Part shown: positions 36,952 through 45,330 of the stretch, in pieces
Layout: every line of letters starts with the position of its first letter
Numbering within the stretch: the first letter of the stretch is position 1
NCBI RefSeq assembly: GCF_900108105.1
Contig: NZ_FNUR01000002.1
Location: 350,914-414,913 of the forward strand
Origin: Butyrivibrio sp. Su6
GTDB taxonomy: Bacteria; Bacillota; Clostridia; Lachnospirales; Lachnospiraceae
DNA length: 64,000 nt
Direction: 5' to 3'
Made by a program: the position numbers and the translations under genes
The notes under the pieces: model-generated
What the model saw: only the letters and a program-made list of their open reading frames with translations
Database searches by the model: none
What the model was told of the DNA's origin: nothing

Positions 36952-37109
36952 AAGGTCTGAGGTTAATAACAATAATTAGGTGGAGTACTTGTTGGTGATT
37001 AATTTATTTTTTTAATTATGTTTATTTAGCTCGCTAGAATAAATTGCTCGTTATAGATTATATAGGTTCACACTATTGATTACTATACCCAGTTGTTATA
37101 CGAGGAAAT

Positions 37110-38315
37110 ATGGATAAAGAGTTATTTATAAATCTTGTAAATAATTTAAAAGAGAACATCTGCATCTTTGGTGCAGGTGATTATGGAAGTACTTGGTGCT
37201 ATGCACTCTTAAAGGATGCTGGATTTGATATTGAATTTTATGTGGATAATAACAAAGCGGGTGGAGAATGCAACGGCCTTCCTATCTTCTCAGTTGATTA
37301 TCTTAAAGAGCATCCAGATATCTTTGTGTTCATTTCTGTTAGAGGCACTGCCGAGGCTGAAATAGCAGAGCAGCTTGATAGTATGGGGATAAAGGCATAT
37401 TACCGTTTTGAGTCGGACTATGCGCCTATTGAACTTGCTCATTACCTTGATGGCCTTGGTAATAAAGAACTTATAAAAAAATTCCCAAGCGTTATGGAGG
37501 ACGCGACATATTTGAAAGTACGGTTCAAGTATAGGATGGGATATGAACTTGACCTTGAAAATCCTAAAACATTCAATGAGAAACTTAATTGGCTTAAGCT
37601 GTACGACAGAAAGCCCGTATATACAACCATGGTAGATAAGTATGCTGTGAAAGAGTATGTCAGTAATAAAATAGGTACTGAGCATGTAGCACCTTTATAC
37701 GGAGTGTGGGATAGGTTTGATGATATTGATTTTGACAAACTACCAGAGAGTTTTGTGTTGAAATGTACTCATGATAGTGGAGGGATGGTTGTTTGTAGAA
37801 ATAAAAAAGAGTTTGACAAAGAGAAAGCTAAGAATGTTTTGGAAACCTGTTTAAGCATTAATCCTTTCTGGGGGGACAGGGAATGGCCATACAAAGATGT
37901 TAAACCGCGTATCATTGCTGAAAAGTATATGGATTCTCTTGGCAAACCTGATTCCGTTGAATATAAGGTAACGGTAATAGGCGGTAAAGTAGAATTTGTG
38001 ACTATATGTAGAGGCATAGCTCACGCATCTTTTGATGCCAGAACCAATGACCATTATGACATTAACTTTAAACGTGTTCCATTCTGGGCTTTCTACAAAA
38101 ATTCAGATATTAAATGGGAGAGACCTGATAAATGGGATGAGATAGTTGAATATTCTAAGATTCTTGCAGCTGGATTACCACAAGCCAGAGTTGATTTCTA
38201 TCTTCATGATGGAATAGTGTATTTTGGAGAGATTACATTCTATACATGGAGTGGATGTATCAAGTTTGTTCCGGAAGAGTATGACAGAATACTTGGGGAT
38301 AAGGTGGTCATATGA
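37110..38315 (+). CDS. TupA-like ATP-grasp protein with N-terminal Rossmann-like domain
   Basis: Residues 15-110 contain ICIFGAGDYGSTWCYALL and VFISVRGTAEAEIA. From about 150 the protein is of the TupA-like ATP-grasp type: KTFNEKLNWLKLYDRKPVYT, DKYAVKEYV, SFVLKCTHDSGGMVVC, PRIIAEKYMD and ARVDFYLHDGIVYFGEITFY. ATP-grasp enzymes activate carboxylates and join them to amines, so this one may add an amino acid or an amide to uronic acids of the glycan; TupA itself belongs to teichuronopeptide synthesis in an alkaliphilic Bacillus. It overlaps the next gene by four bases (ATGA). Confidence 0.82.
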   Translation: MDKELFINLVNNLKENICIFGAGDYGSTWCYALLKDAGFDIEFYVDNNKAGGECNGLPIFSVDYLKEHPDIFVFISVRGTAEAEIAEQLDSMGIKAYYRFESDYAPIELAHYLDGLGNKELIKKFPSVMEDATYLKVRFKYRMGYELDLENPKTFNEKLNWLKLYDRKPVYTTMVDKYAVKEYVSNKIGTEHVAPLYGVWDRFDDIDFDKLPESFVLKCTHDSGGMVVCRNKKEFDKEKAKNVLETCLSINPFWGDREWPYKDVKPRIIAEKYMDSLGKPDSVEYKVTVIGGKVEFVTICRGIAHASFDARTNDHYDINFKRVPFWAFYKNSDIKWERPDKWDEIVEYSKILAAGLPQARVDFYLHDGIVYFGEITFYTWSGCIKFVPEEYDRILGDKVVI

Positions 38316-39502
38316 ATATTGCAATCCTGATTCCTACATTAACCACTGGTGGCGCTGAAAGAGCTGCAGCGGAGCTTGGAAAGCATCTGTTCCACAAGTG
38401 TGATAAAGTATATTATTTCCTCCTTGCTAACAGCGGACGATCTTTCTTCGATATAGACGGTGAGATTATTAAGACACATATTAATTATCCATTTGTCGGA
38501 TCTGATGTCATTAACAATTTTAGGGAGATGATGTTTGCTGCTAGAAGCCTTAAGAGATTCAAACAAAAGTACCGCATAGATGCCTGTATATCCTTCATGG
38601 AGGGGTGTAATGTACTGAACATTTTGTCAAAACAGAAAGACGAGAAGGTGATTATTAGTATTAGGACAGTCCTATCCGAGAGAAGGGAATATGATGGAGT
38701 CTTTCTGTATGACAGGCGTCTTCTTGGAAAGATATACCCGTTTGCTGATAAGATTGTTGCGGTCAGCAGTGGAGTAAAGGAAGATCTTGCCTTAAATTAC
38801 GGCATTAAAAAAAATAACATTGTAATCATTCCAAATGCTGCTGAACGTCGAAGATTTGAGGACGATGATTTCCGTGAGGATATAGAGTGGCTATACGGAG
38901 ATAAGACGGTGGTATGTGTTGGACGGATGGATCCGGTAAAACAATTTGACTCTGTGCTAAGGGCGTTCTCTGTAACGCATAATATGTTTCCACAGGGGAG
39001 ACTGATATTTGTCGGAGATGGACGACAGATGAATTATATGAAGGCACTGAGACATGAATTCGGGCTTGATGAAGTAGTGATCTTTGCTGGATTTCAGAAG
39101 GATGTAGGAGTGTATCTTGCAAATGCGTGCTGTTTTGTCATGGCATCAAAGGCGGAGGGATTTCCTAATGCAATGGTGGAAGCCATGGCTTACGGGGTTC
39201 CTGTAATATCAACAGATTCTCCAGGTGGTTGTGGTGAAATATTGGGGAAAAGCAAGCATATAACAGAGACTGTGTATTGTGAATACGGGGTGATGACACC
39301 AAGGATTCAGAGAAGTAGCGAAGTGAGTGAGAAAATTACGCCGGAAGAGAAGACTCTTGGAATGGCTATGTATGAAATGCTTTCTAATCAGGATCTTAAT
39401 GCACGCTATCGCGCAAGATCAATTAAAAGGGCGAAATATTACAGTAGGACTAATGTCATGGAGTTGTGGGATCGCGTGATATGGGATGAGACTGTTGAAT
39501 GA
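38312..39502 (+). CDS. GT4-family glycosyltransferase
   Basis: This 396-residue GT4 enzyme has NIAILIPTLTTGGAERAAAE at the start (acceptor loop), ISIRTVLSERREYD, then VVCVGRMDPVKQFDSVLRAF and MASKAEGFPNAMVEAMAYG followed by PVISTDSPGGCGEIL, all standard. It is one of the few genes of this run without a Rossmann-like partner domain. The start overlaps the ATP-grasp stop as ATGA, so the two are coupled. The donor is unknown; its family includes GlcNAc- and galactose-transferring capsule enzymes. Confidence 0.9.
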   Translation: MNIAILIPTLTTGGAERAAAELGKHLFHKCDKVYYFLLANSGRSFFDIDGEIIKTHINYPFVGSDVINNFREMMFAARSLKRFKQKYRIDACISFMEGCNVLNILSKQKDEKVIISIRTVLSERREYDGVFLYDRRLLGKIYPFADKIVAVSSGVKEDLALNYGIKKNNIVIIPNAAERRRFEDDDFREDIEWLYGDKTVVCVGRMDPVKQFDSVLRAFSVTHNMFPQGRLIFVGDGRQMNYMKALRHEFGLDEVVIFAGFQKDVGVYLANACCFVMASKAEGFPNAMVEAMAYGVPVISTDSPGGCGEILGKSKHITETVYCEYGVMTPRIQRSSEVSEKITPEEKTLGMAMYEMLSNQDLNARYRARSIKRAKYYSRTNVMELWDRVIWDETVE

Positions 39503-39573
39503 TTTTTTTGAATAGAAATTGTATAGATGTCAAGGTGTAGGAATTGTATTGGAACGATAGGTAACGGTGAATT

Positions 39574-40506
39574 ATGGGTGGTCTGTGGGTTGAATTTGAC
39601 AGGAGAATAAAGAATATATTGAAAATGGCCAACGGAAGAAGAATCGTTCTGTGGGGATACGGACTCAGTGGAAAATTTCTTTCACATTATTTTCGTCGGA
39701 TGAATCGAATTATTGATGTGATTATTGATGACAAAGTAAATTTTCCGTCAGAGATGCATGTATTCCAATCAGTTATATTGGATGAGCTTTCTGCTGATGA
39801 CTGTTTTGTTATATGTGATTTTCAAGAGGAAACAGAGGTTAATCTTAGATTACAAAAATATGGGTACATTGAAGGTGTTACATATGTCTGGCTTAGAAAG
39901 AGTCTTGGGGAAGGTTATGATAGCAAGGTTTCATATTATGATTGGCTTGATTATGCTTATGGAACTGATATAAGTGCAATGGTTGATAATGCTGTTGGGG
40001 ATAATGTGTTTTATTCATATGGTTGCGATTATGCACTTGTAGATGTGCTCGATAATCTTTGTCTTGAAGGCGAAAACATGTTTGATTTCGGGTATGGGAA
40101 GGCGGGAGCCTTGATAATGTTCGCGCAGAATGGTGCTGCGAAGATTGGGGGAGTTGAATATGACAAAAGATTATGTGATATCGCCAAACTCAATCTGGAA
40201 AAATGCAATATTGAAAACTGTGAGTTATTCAATAAGGATGCTGCCAAGATTACGACAGAGATTGATTACTACACTATATTCAACATGAATAATCCGTTTG
40301 GTGGAGAGACTTTCAGGAAGGTTATTGCAAATATTGAGGCAAGTTATACCAGAAATCCAAGAAGAATAATCCTTATGTATAGTGGGGTTGTTTTGCATAA
40401 GGAAGTTGTTAGGAACGGAAGATTCCGGCTAGTAAGGAAGATATACAACGACTTTTGGAGCAAGTATACAAACATATATGTTATGGACGGAACACAAAAT
40501 GATTGA
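39574..40506 (+). CDS. SAM methyltransferase-like protein with N-terminal Rossmann-like domain
   Basis: Residues 15-110 carry RRIVLWGYGLSGKFLSHYF and CFVICDFQEETEV. From about 150 it has MFDFGYGKAGALIMFAQNGA (SAM loop, residues 169-178) and GVEYDKRLCDIAKLNLEKCN, then YYTIFNMNNPFGG where the catalytic NPP-like motif of amino-group methyltransferases would be, and RIILMYSGVV. It may methylate a sugar amine or hydroxyl. The gene is 71 bases after the GT4 gene and overlaps the next by eight bases. Confidence 0.72.
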   Translation: MGGLWVEFDRRIKNILKMANGRRIVLWGYGLSGKFLSHYFRRMNRIIDVIIDDKVNFPSEMHVFQSVILDELSADDCFVICDFQEETEVNLRLQKYGYIEGVTYVWLRKSLGEGYDSKVSYYDWLDYAYGTDISAMVDNAVGDNVFYSYGCDYALVDVLDNLCLEGENMFDFGYGKAGALIMFAQNGAAKIGGVEYDKRLCDIAKLNLEKCNIENCELFNKDAAKITTEIDYYTIFNMNNPFGGETFRKVIANIEASYTRNPRRIILMYSGVVLHKEVVRNGRFRLVRKIYNDFWSKYTNIYVMDGTQND

Positions 40507-41608
40507 GTATGACTATAAGTCCGGTGGACGTAAAGTGAGGCATATATATTTTATTGAAAAGATGGAGCTAACTGAATTTGAGCAGGAAGCGGCATCTTGC
40601 GATGAATTGTCTATATTCTATGCTGGAGAACTTGATGACAGGATTAATGAGAGGTATGGGAATGGGCTTATCTATATGTCTAAAGGTTCGGATTGGAATA
40701 GCACAAATTATTCTTTAATGATTGACATTACTCCGGAGGAGAAGGTAATCCTTGACGGCTTTCATAAGAACAGAAAATACAAGGTCAGGCGAGCGAGGGA
40801 TAATGATGGAATTATTGTAGAAATGGATCAGTATCCTGACGTAATTCAAATGGAGAGCCTAAATAGATTTTACAATGAATTTGCTCATACCAAAGGACTG
40901 GCTGAGTTTGATATAGAAAGGTTCAGTGCAGCTGCCAAAGCCGGATGTTTTCTGCTTGCCACTGCCCGTGACAGGAATGGAGAAAAATTGGTTCAGAACG
41001 GATATATCTTGGATTTTGAGGACAAAGTATCCACTTTTGCCTTTGGAGCGTCCCATTTCCGCAGTTACAGTGATAAGTCAGCACTGATAGGAAGAGCAAA
41101 TAGCTTTCTGCATTATAAAGCTATGTGCCACCTTAGAGAAATGGGGTTTACAGGGTTCGATTTTGGAGGATTGTATATTGGTGATGATGTGAGTCTTACC
41201 AACATATCTGATTTCAAGAGGAGCTTTGGCGGTGAAGTAAGAACTTATGCACCGAAGATTATTTTCCAGAAGAGAGACTATGAGTGCGTGGAGCATAATC
41301 TGCCACTTATAAAAGATGCTGCAAATGGAAGAAAAGTGGTCGTATGGGGCATGGGCAATTGGGGAAGATATGTTGTCAGGCAGCTTATGTCAGTGTATGG
41401 AATTAAGCCTTCGTGTCTTATAGACAGTGTGCCTTATCAGAATCAAGGGATATGTGGACCGGAAGCTATTAAAGATTACTCCCCCAATGAGAGCTTCCTT
41501 ATAATAGTCACAAGACGGAAGCAGTATGAGGAGATTGCAAAGAATGAGTACGTGTTGGCTTTTGAGGAATCGCACTGCGCGCTATGCATCAGAGAGGATT
41601 GGCTGTGA
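40499..41608 (+). CDS. FemAB/GNAT-like acyltransferase with C-terminal Rossmann-like domain
   Basis: Residues 20-260 look like the FemAB/GNAT-like fold used in peptidoglycan bridge and related N-acyl transfer: FHKNRKYKVRRARDNDGIIV, ESLNRFYNEFAHTKGLA, FLLATARDRNGEKLVQNGYI and FTGFDFGGLYIGDD then ISDFKRSFGGEV. Residues 275-369 form the recurrent small domain (RKVVVWGMGNWGRYVVRQL). It probably acylates an amino sugar or adds an amino acid. An earlier ATG at 40478 has no ribosome site, so 40499 is used. It overlaps both neighbours by a few bases. Confidence 0.7.
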   Translation: MIEYDYKSGGRKVRHIYFIEKMELTEFEQEAASCDELSIFYAGELDDRINERYGNGLIYMSKGSDWNSTNYSLMIDITPEEKVILDGFHKNRKYKVRRARDNDGIIVEMDQYPDVIQMESLNRFYNEFAHTKGLAEFDIERFSAAAKAGCFLLATARDRNGEKLVQNGYILDFEDKVSTFAFGASHFRSYSDKSALIGRANSFLHYKAMCHLREMGFTGFDFGGLYIGDDVSLTNISDFKRSFGGEVRTYAPKIIFQKRDYECVEHNLPLIKDAANGRKVVVWGMGNWGRYVVRQLMSVYGIKPSCLIDSVPYQNQGICGPEAIKDYSPNESFLIIVTRRKQYEEIAKNEYVLAFEESHCALCIREDWL

Positions 41609-42528
41609 AGAAATATTTCATAATAACAATTGACACCGAGGGAGATAACCTGTGGGGGGTAACAGATATCAAGGCAGAGATAACGACTGAAAATGCCAGA
41701 TTCCTTCCAAGGTTTCAAGCTTTATGTGAAAAGTATGGTTTCGTTCCAACCTACCTGACCAATTATGAGATGGCGCATGATGGGGGCTATAGGGAATTTG
41801 CAAGGGAAGGTTTAGCGAAAATGACACTTGAAGTAGGTGCACATGAACACGCATGGAATCAGCCGCCTTATTATCCTCTTGTGAAATCGCCTGCCCATAG
41901 GGGTAAGCCGTACTTGACGGAATATCCTAAACTTGTCATCAGGGAGAAGCTTAGGAGGTTGACATCACTACTTGAGGAAGCATTTGACTGCGACATCACT
42001 TCCCATAGGGGAGGTAGGTGGAGCTTCGACAAACGCATAGCAGAAGTTCTGTGTGACCTTGGATATGTTGCCGACTGCACATGCACGCCTGGCATATCTT
42101 GGGAAGGGCAACCAGGTTGGAGCATTAGAAGCAAAGGCACTGATTGGAGTTCATGGAAAGGAACGCCGGAGATTATCTGTTCCGGAGTAAAGGAAAGGCA
42201 TCTTGTTGAAATTCCTGTTACTGTGATCAACAGAGGGAAAGGGACAGTACCAGCGTGGTTCCGTCCTAATGGACATAATTGCGAGACTATGCTTGGGATG
42301 ATTCATTATCTGAAAGAATGCGGCACAGATTATATTGAGTTTATGATACATTCCTCGGAGCTTATGCCAGGAGGAAGCCCCACTTTCAAGAACAAGGGGC
42401 AGATAGATAAATTATATGAAGACATTGAAATTATATTTGAAAGCGTTAAAGAAGCGGGTTTTATTGGAATTGGGCTTTCCAACTATGCAAGGCTTGTAGT
42501 TGATAAAAAGTATGGAGGCAGGTCATGA
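41605..42528 (+). CDS. Polysaccharide deacetylase-like protein (NodB fold, WalW/WbmS type)
   Basis: The 307-residue protein begins YFIITIDTEGDNLWGV, with the metal-binding Asp-x-Glu-Gly-Asp start of this subgroup of carbohydrate esterase family 4-like proteins, then EVGAHEHAWNQPP and ITSHRGGRWSFDKRIAEVL, and near the end EFMIHSSELMPGGSP. It is likely a cytoplasmic deacetylase or amidohydrolase acting on a nucleotide- or lipid-linked sugar, as no signal peptide is present. The GTG at 41605, overlapping the previous stop as GTGA and preceded by AGAGGA, is preferred to the ATG at 41584. Confidence 0.8.
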   Translation: MKKYFIITIDTEGDNLWGVTDIKAEITTENARFLPRFQALCEKYGFVPTYLTNYEMAHDGGYREFAREGLAKMTLEVGAHEHAWNQPPYYPLVKSPAHRGKPYLTEYPKLVIREKLRRLTSLLEEAFDCDITSHRGGRWSFDKRIAEVLCDLGYVADCTCTPGISWEGQPGWSIRSKGTDWSSWKGTPEIICSGVKERHLVEIPVTVINRGKGTVPAWFRPNGHNCETMLGMIHYLKECGTDYIEFMIHSSELMPGGSPTFKNKGQIDKLYEDIEIIFESVKEAGFIGIGLSNYARLVVDKKYGGRS

Positions 42529-43013
42529 AAAAAACAGTTGCAGGAATGTTTGGAATAGCAGTGGGATTTTGTTTTGGGGTGATTTTTGGCAGTAAGTGGG
42601 TCGGGAAGCAGTACGACCTTCATTGTGAGAAAATCGAGAAGAATGGGGATAAATTCTCGGATTATTATCAAGTCTGTCTGCAGTGGGTCAAGGTGCATCA
42701 AGCGGGTAAGAAGCTTGATGATTATTTTAATAAGAAAGGTTATCGTCATATTGCAGTGTATGGGATGAACGACATTGCTCACGCCATTATCTCTGAGTTG
42801 AAGGACAGTGGAGTAGAAGTGGACTACGGCATTGATCGTAATGCTGACAACCTTTTCCTTGAAATGGAATGTTACAGGCCAGATGCAGATTTACCAACTA
42901 CAGATGTGTGCGTAATTGCCTTGCCTGAGCTTTATAAAGAGATATATGAATCCCTTAATGAGAAGTTAACCTGTCCTATTGTATCTATTGAGGATGTGGT
43001 TTGGGGAATGTGA
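42525..43013 (+). CDS. Membrane-anchored stand-alone Rossmann-like domain protein
   Basis: The 162-residue protein has an N-terminal hydrophobic helix at 5-22 (VAGMFGIAVGFCFGVIFG), then WVKVHQAGKKLDDYFNKKGY, IAVYGMNDIAHAIISELKDS, VDYGIDRNADNLF and VCVIALPELYKEIYESL. It is nearly only the recurrent small domain plus a membrane anchor, and is nearest to the C-terminal domain of the methyltransferase at 34521. It may anchor the enzymes of this run at the membrane, if the domains bind one another; this is inference. It overlaps the deacetylase gene by four bases (ATGA). Confidence 0.65.
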   Translation: MKKTVAGMFGIAVGFCFGVIFGSKWVGKQYDLHCEKIEKNGDKFSDYYQVCLQWVKVHQAGKKLDDYFNKKGYRHIAVYGMNDIAHAIISELKDSGVEVDYGIDRNADNLFLEMECYRPDADLPTTDVCVIALPELYKEIYESLNEKLTCPIVSIEDVVWGM

Positions 43014-43023
43014 GGATGGATGA

Positions 43024-44211
43024 ATGTCTCTTAGAATGAACAAGGATATTGCAGAAAAGATAAAAAATGGTGTAGTGGTACGTGGAACAGGTATTCATGG
43101 TGCGAGATGCACCTATATGTTCCAACTTTCAGGGATAGATATTGTCTGCTACATAGACAGGAATGGTGGTAATACCTTTCGTGGTAAGCCTGTGTATGGT
43201 GTGGATTTTATGCCGGATAAAGAAATGCTACTTGTGGTCGCAACGAACATGGATCTGTATCCTACGATTGCCAGTGAGCTTAGGGAGCGAGGACTGGTGG
43301 AATTTGTTAATTTTGCATATTATGAATGGTTTATTAAGGATATAGTTCTTCTTCACGGTAACTGTCACATGGAAATACTTAGAGAGTACCTGTTGTCTTC
43401 ACGAGAATTTACTCATAAATATTCGATATACCCATATCCTTTACTTATATCATCAACGAAGGAATTTAGAACAGAGCCAGAAATTTTCGAAAATGTCGAT
43501 ATATGGGTTCACGAGGATATACGGAATAACAACTCATTTGGTTATGAGGTGTCAGACGAGTATATAAGAAGAAATTTAGGGGAAGCAGTTCGTGAGATCA
43601 AGATTCCTCATTTGTATGGGATAAGCAGGATGTTCTTTCCACAGGTGATTACACTTAATGATAATGGCAATGAGGCTCTAAATGGAGGAACAGATACAGA
43701 TGGAATCTTTCTGTATGGTGACAGGGTAATAGAGGACTGCGTTAATAAGGGAATGAATATTGACGAGATTATCAGTTTCTGTATGGGAGATATGGCAATC
43801 CCTAAAGAGGAAGTGATCGCTAATTATGAAAGCAGCATGAATAAGGTAAGAACCAGAGAGGCACTATGGGATATTAAGATTGCGGATTTTATTGAGGAGA
43901 ATTACAGGAAAGACAAGTTGTTTTATGATCCGGGCCATCCAACCAATGTTGTCATGGAATATATAGCCAGAGAGGTTTTATTAATTCTTGGGATAAACCC
44001 CAAAGAGCTAATCTGCAATAAGAGGATGGATGCCCATGAAAAATGTGTGTATCCATGCGTCAGAAAACTCCTTGGGATCATATGGGATGAAGATGATGTG
44101 AGGAAGACCGGAAAAAAGCTTGGAGATTATATGGATTTCCCTGAGTTCATAAGAGAATATTTATGGTGGCGGCATTATGAGAAATATAAAAAGCAGATAA
44201 AGATGGATTAA
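43024..44211 (+). CDS. WcbI-like putative acyltransferase with N-terminal Rossmann-like domain
   Basis: Residues 10-105 contain KNGVVVRGTGIHGARCTYMF and MLLVVATNMDLYPTIASEL. From 108 the protein reads VLLHGNCHMEILREYLLSS (111-), the hallmark of the WcbI family found in capsule loci, and ends in LFYDPGHPTNVVMEYIAREV, where the Asp and His of the active site are expected. WcbI proteins have an SGNH-like fold and are proposed to transfer acyl groups to capsule sugars. GAGG at 43012-43015 supports the ATG. The C-terminal 70 residues are helical. Confidence 0.78.
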   Translation: MSLRMNKDIAEKIKNGVVVRGTGIHGARCTYMFQLSGIDIVCYIDRNGGNTFRGKPVYGVDFMPDKEMLLVVATNMDLYPTIASELRERGLVEFVNFAYYEWFIKDIVLLHGNCHMEILREYLLSSREFTHKYSIYPYPLLISSTKEFRTEPEIFENVDIWVHEDIRNNNSFGYEVSDEYIRRNLGEAVREIKIPHLYGISRMFFPQVITLNDNGNEALNGGTDTDGIFLYGDRVIEDCVNKGMNIDEIISFCMGDMAIPKEEVIANYESSMNKVRTREALWDIKIADFIEENYRKDKLFYDPGHPTNVVMEYIAREVLLILGINPKELICNKRMDAHEKCVYPCVRKLLGIIWDEDDVRKTGKKLGDYMDFPEFIREYLWWRHYEKYKKQIKMD

Positions 44212-44213
44212 AA

Positions 44214-44636
44214 ATGGATCATGAAATAATTAAGCATGCAAAAAATGAAAATTGGGATATATGTACATACGGTCTCGGATATCTTGGAAAGCGCCTTTAT
44301 AAGGTTATACCGGACATGCTTGGACTTTCTGCAAAATATTATTGTGATGGAGATGATAGCAAGGTTGATTCAATAATATTGCCGGGAATGAAGGGAATAC
44401 ATAAGGAAGATTTGATAAAGACAGAAAGTCCGAAAATAATCTTCATATTGGTTGATGATCCTTATGATTTAGAAATTCAGAAAATGCTGGCTGTGAATGA
44501 TCATCTTCACACTGTGACGTTACGCGAACTTGCACTCATGGATGATGTCATAGAATCATTCTATGGGGAGGCACTTTATAAAAAATATAAGGAGTTGACT
44601 GATTATTCAGTAGAGCATGGAGGGGTTCATAAATAA
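44214..44636 (+). CDS. Stand-alone Rossmann-like domain protein
   Basis: This 140-residue protein consists mainly of the small domain found on its neighbours: WDICTYGLGYLGKRLYKVIP, AKYYCDGDDSKVDS and KIIFILVDDPYDLEIQKMLA. There is no catalytic partner and no membrane helix. Two bases separate it from the WcbI-like gene, and its stop overlaps the next start by one base. It may pair with a partner domain in trans. It has no obvious ribosome site of its own, so it probably depends on translation of the gene before it. Confidence 0.65.
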   Translation: MDHEIIKHAKNENWDICTYGLGYLGKRLYKVIPDMLGLSAKYYCDGDDSKVDSIILPGMKGIHKEDLIKTESPKIIFILVDDPYDLEIQKMLAVNDHLHTVTLRELALMDDVIESFYGEALYKKYKELTDYSVEHGGVHK

Positions 44637-45316
44637 TGAAAATAGCAGTATATACATGCGTTGCGGGTGGATACGATCATGTTAGGGAACCTCTTACAAT
44701 AGAAAACGAAACAGATTATTACATGATATCGGATGATTCTGCTATGGCGGGGAAGGCATACAACTGGGTAGATATTGACGAAGTAGTGCCCGATATAAAT
44801 ATGTCTCCCAAGGATAAGAACAGATACTGTAAGCTACATCCATATCTGCTATTTCCGGAATATGATTACACAATCTATTTGGACGGCTCCATACAGATAA
44901 TAAAGCCGATAATTCACTATGTTAAGAAGGTAGGGAAAACTGGGATTGCAATACACAGGCACAGGGAGCGTGACTGCATCTACTCAGAAGGAATATTCCT
45001 TGTATGGCTTGGAGCAGTGGATAAGGAAATTCTTGTACAGGATATTGCTAGGTATATTGACGTTGGACTGCCAAGGCATTTCGGAATGTTTGAATGCGGG
45101 ATGATAGTGACGGATATTCATAATCCTATGTCAGTAGAGGTATATAAGAACTGGTATGAGGAGTATATGAGGAGTGCAAGGCGCGATCAACAAGCACTTA
45201 TATATACGCTGTGGACTATGGGGCTAAGAGCAGATGATATCGGTGATTTGGGTGGAGATTATAATATCCTGACTAACCCTGATATAAGTTGGGATAGAGG
45301 AGCACACTATAAATAG
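44636..45316 (+). CDS. DUF616/TOD1-like glycosyltransferase
   Basis: The 226-residue protein matches the DUF616 family: KIAVYTCVAGGYDHVREP, YYMISDDSAM, RYCKLHPYLLFPEYDYTIYL then DGSIQIIKP (the acidic site at about 82), IAIHRHRERDCIY, FECGMIVTDI and RRDQQALIYTLW. Plant TOD1 and related proteins are Golgi glycosyltransferases; bacterial members lie in capsule loci. It lacks the Rossmann-like partner but follows a gene encoding only that domain. GGAGGGG upstream gives a good ribosome site. Confidence 0.82.
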   Translation: MKIAVYTCVAGGYDHVREPLTIENETDYYMISDDSAMAGKAYNWVDIDEVVPDINMSPKDKNRYCKLHPYLLFPEYDYTIYLDGSIQIIKPIIHYVKKVGKTGIAIHRHRERDCIYSEGIFLVWLGAVDKEILVQDIARYIDVGLPRHFGMFECGMIVTDIHNPMSVEVYKNWYEEYMRSARRDQQALIYTLWTMGLRADDIGDLGGDYNILTNPDISWDRGAHYK

Positions 45317-45330
45317 AAAGGAAAAGATGA

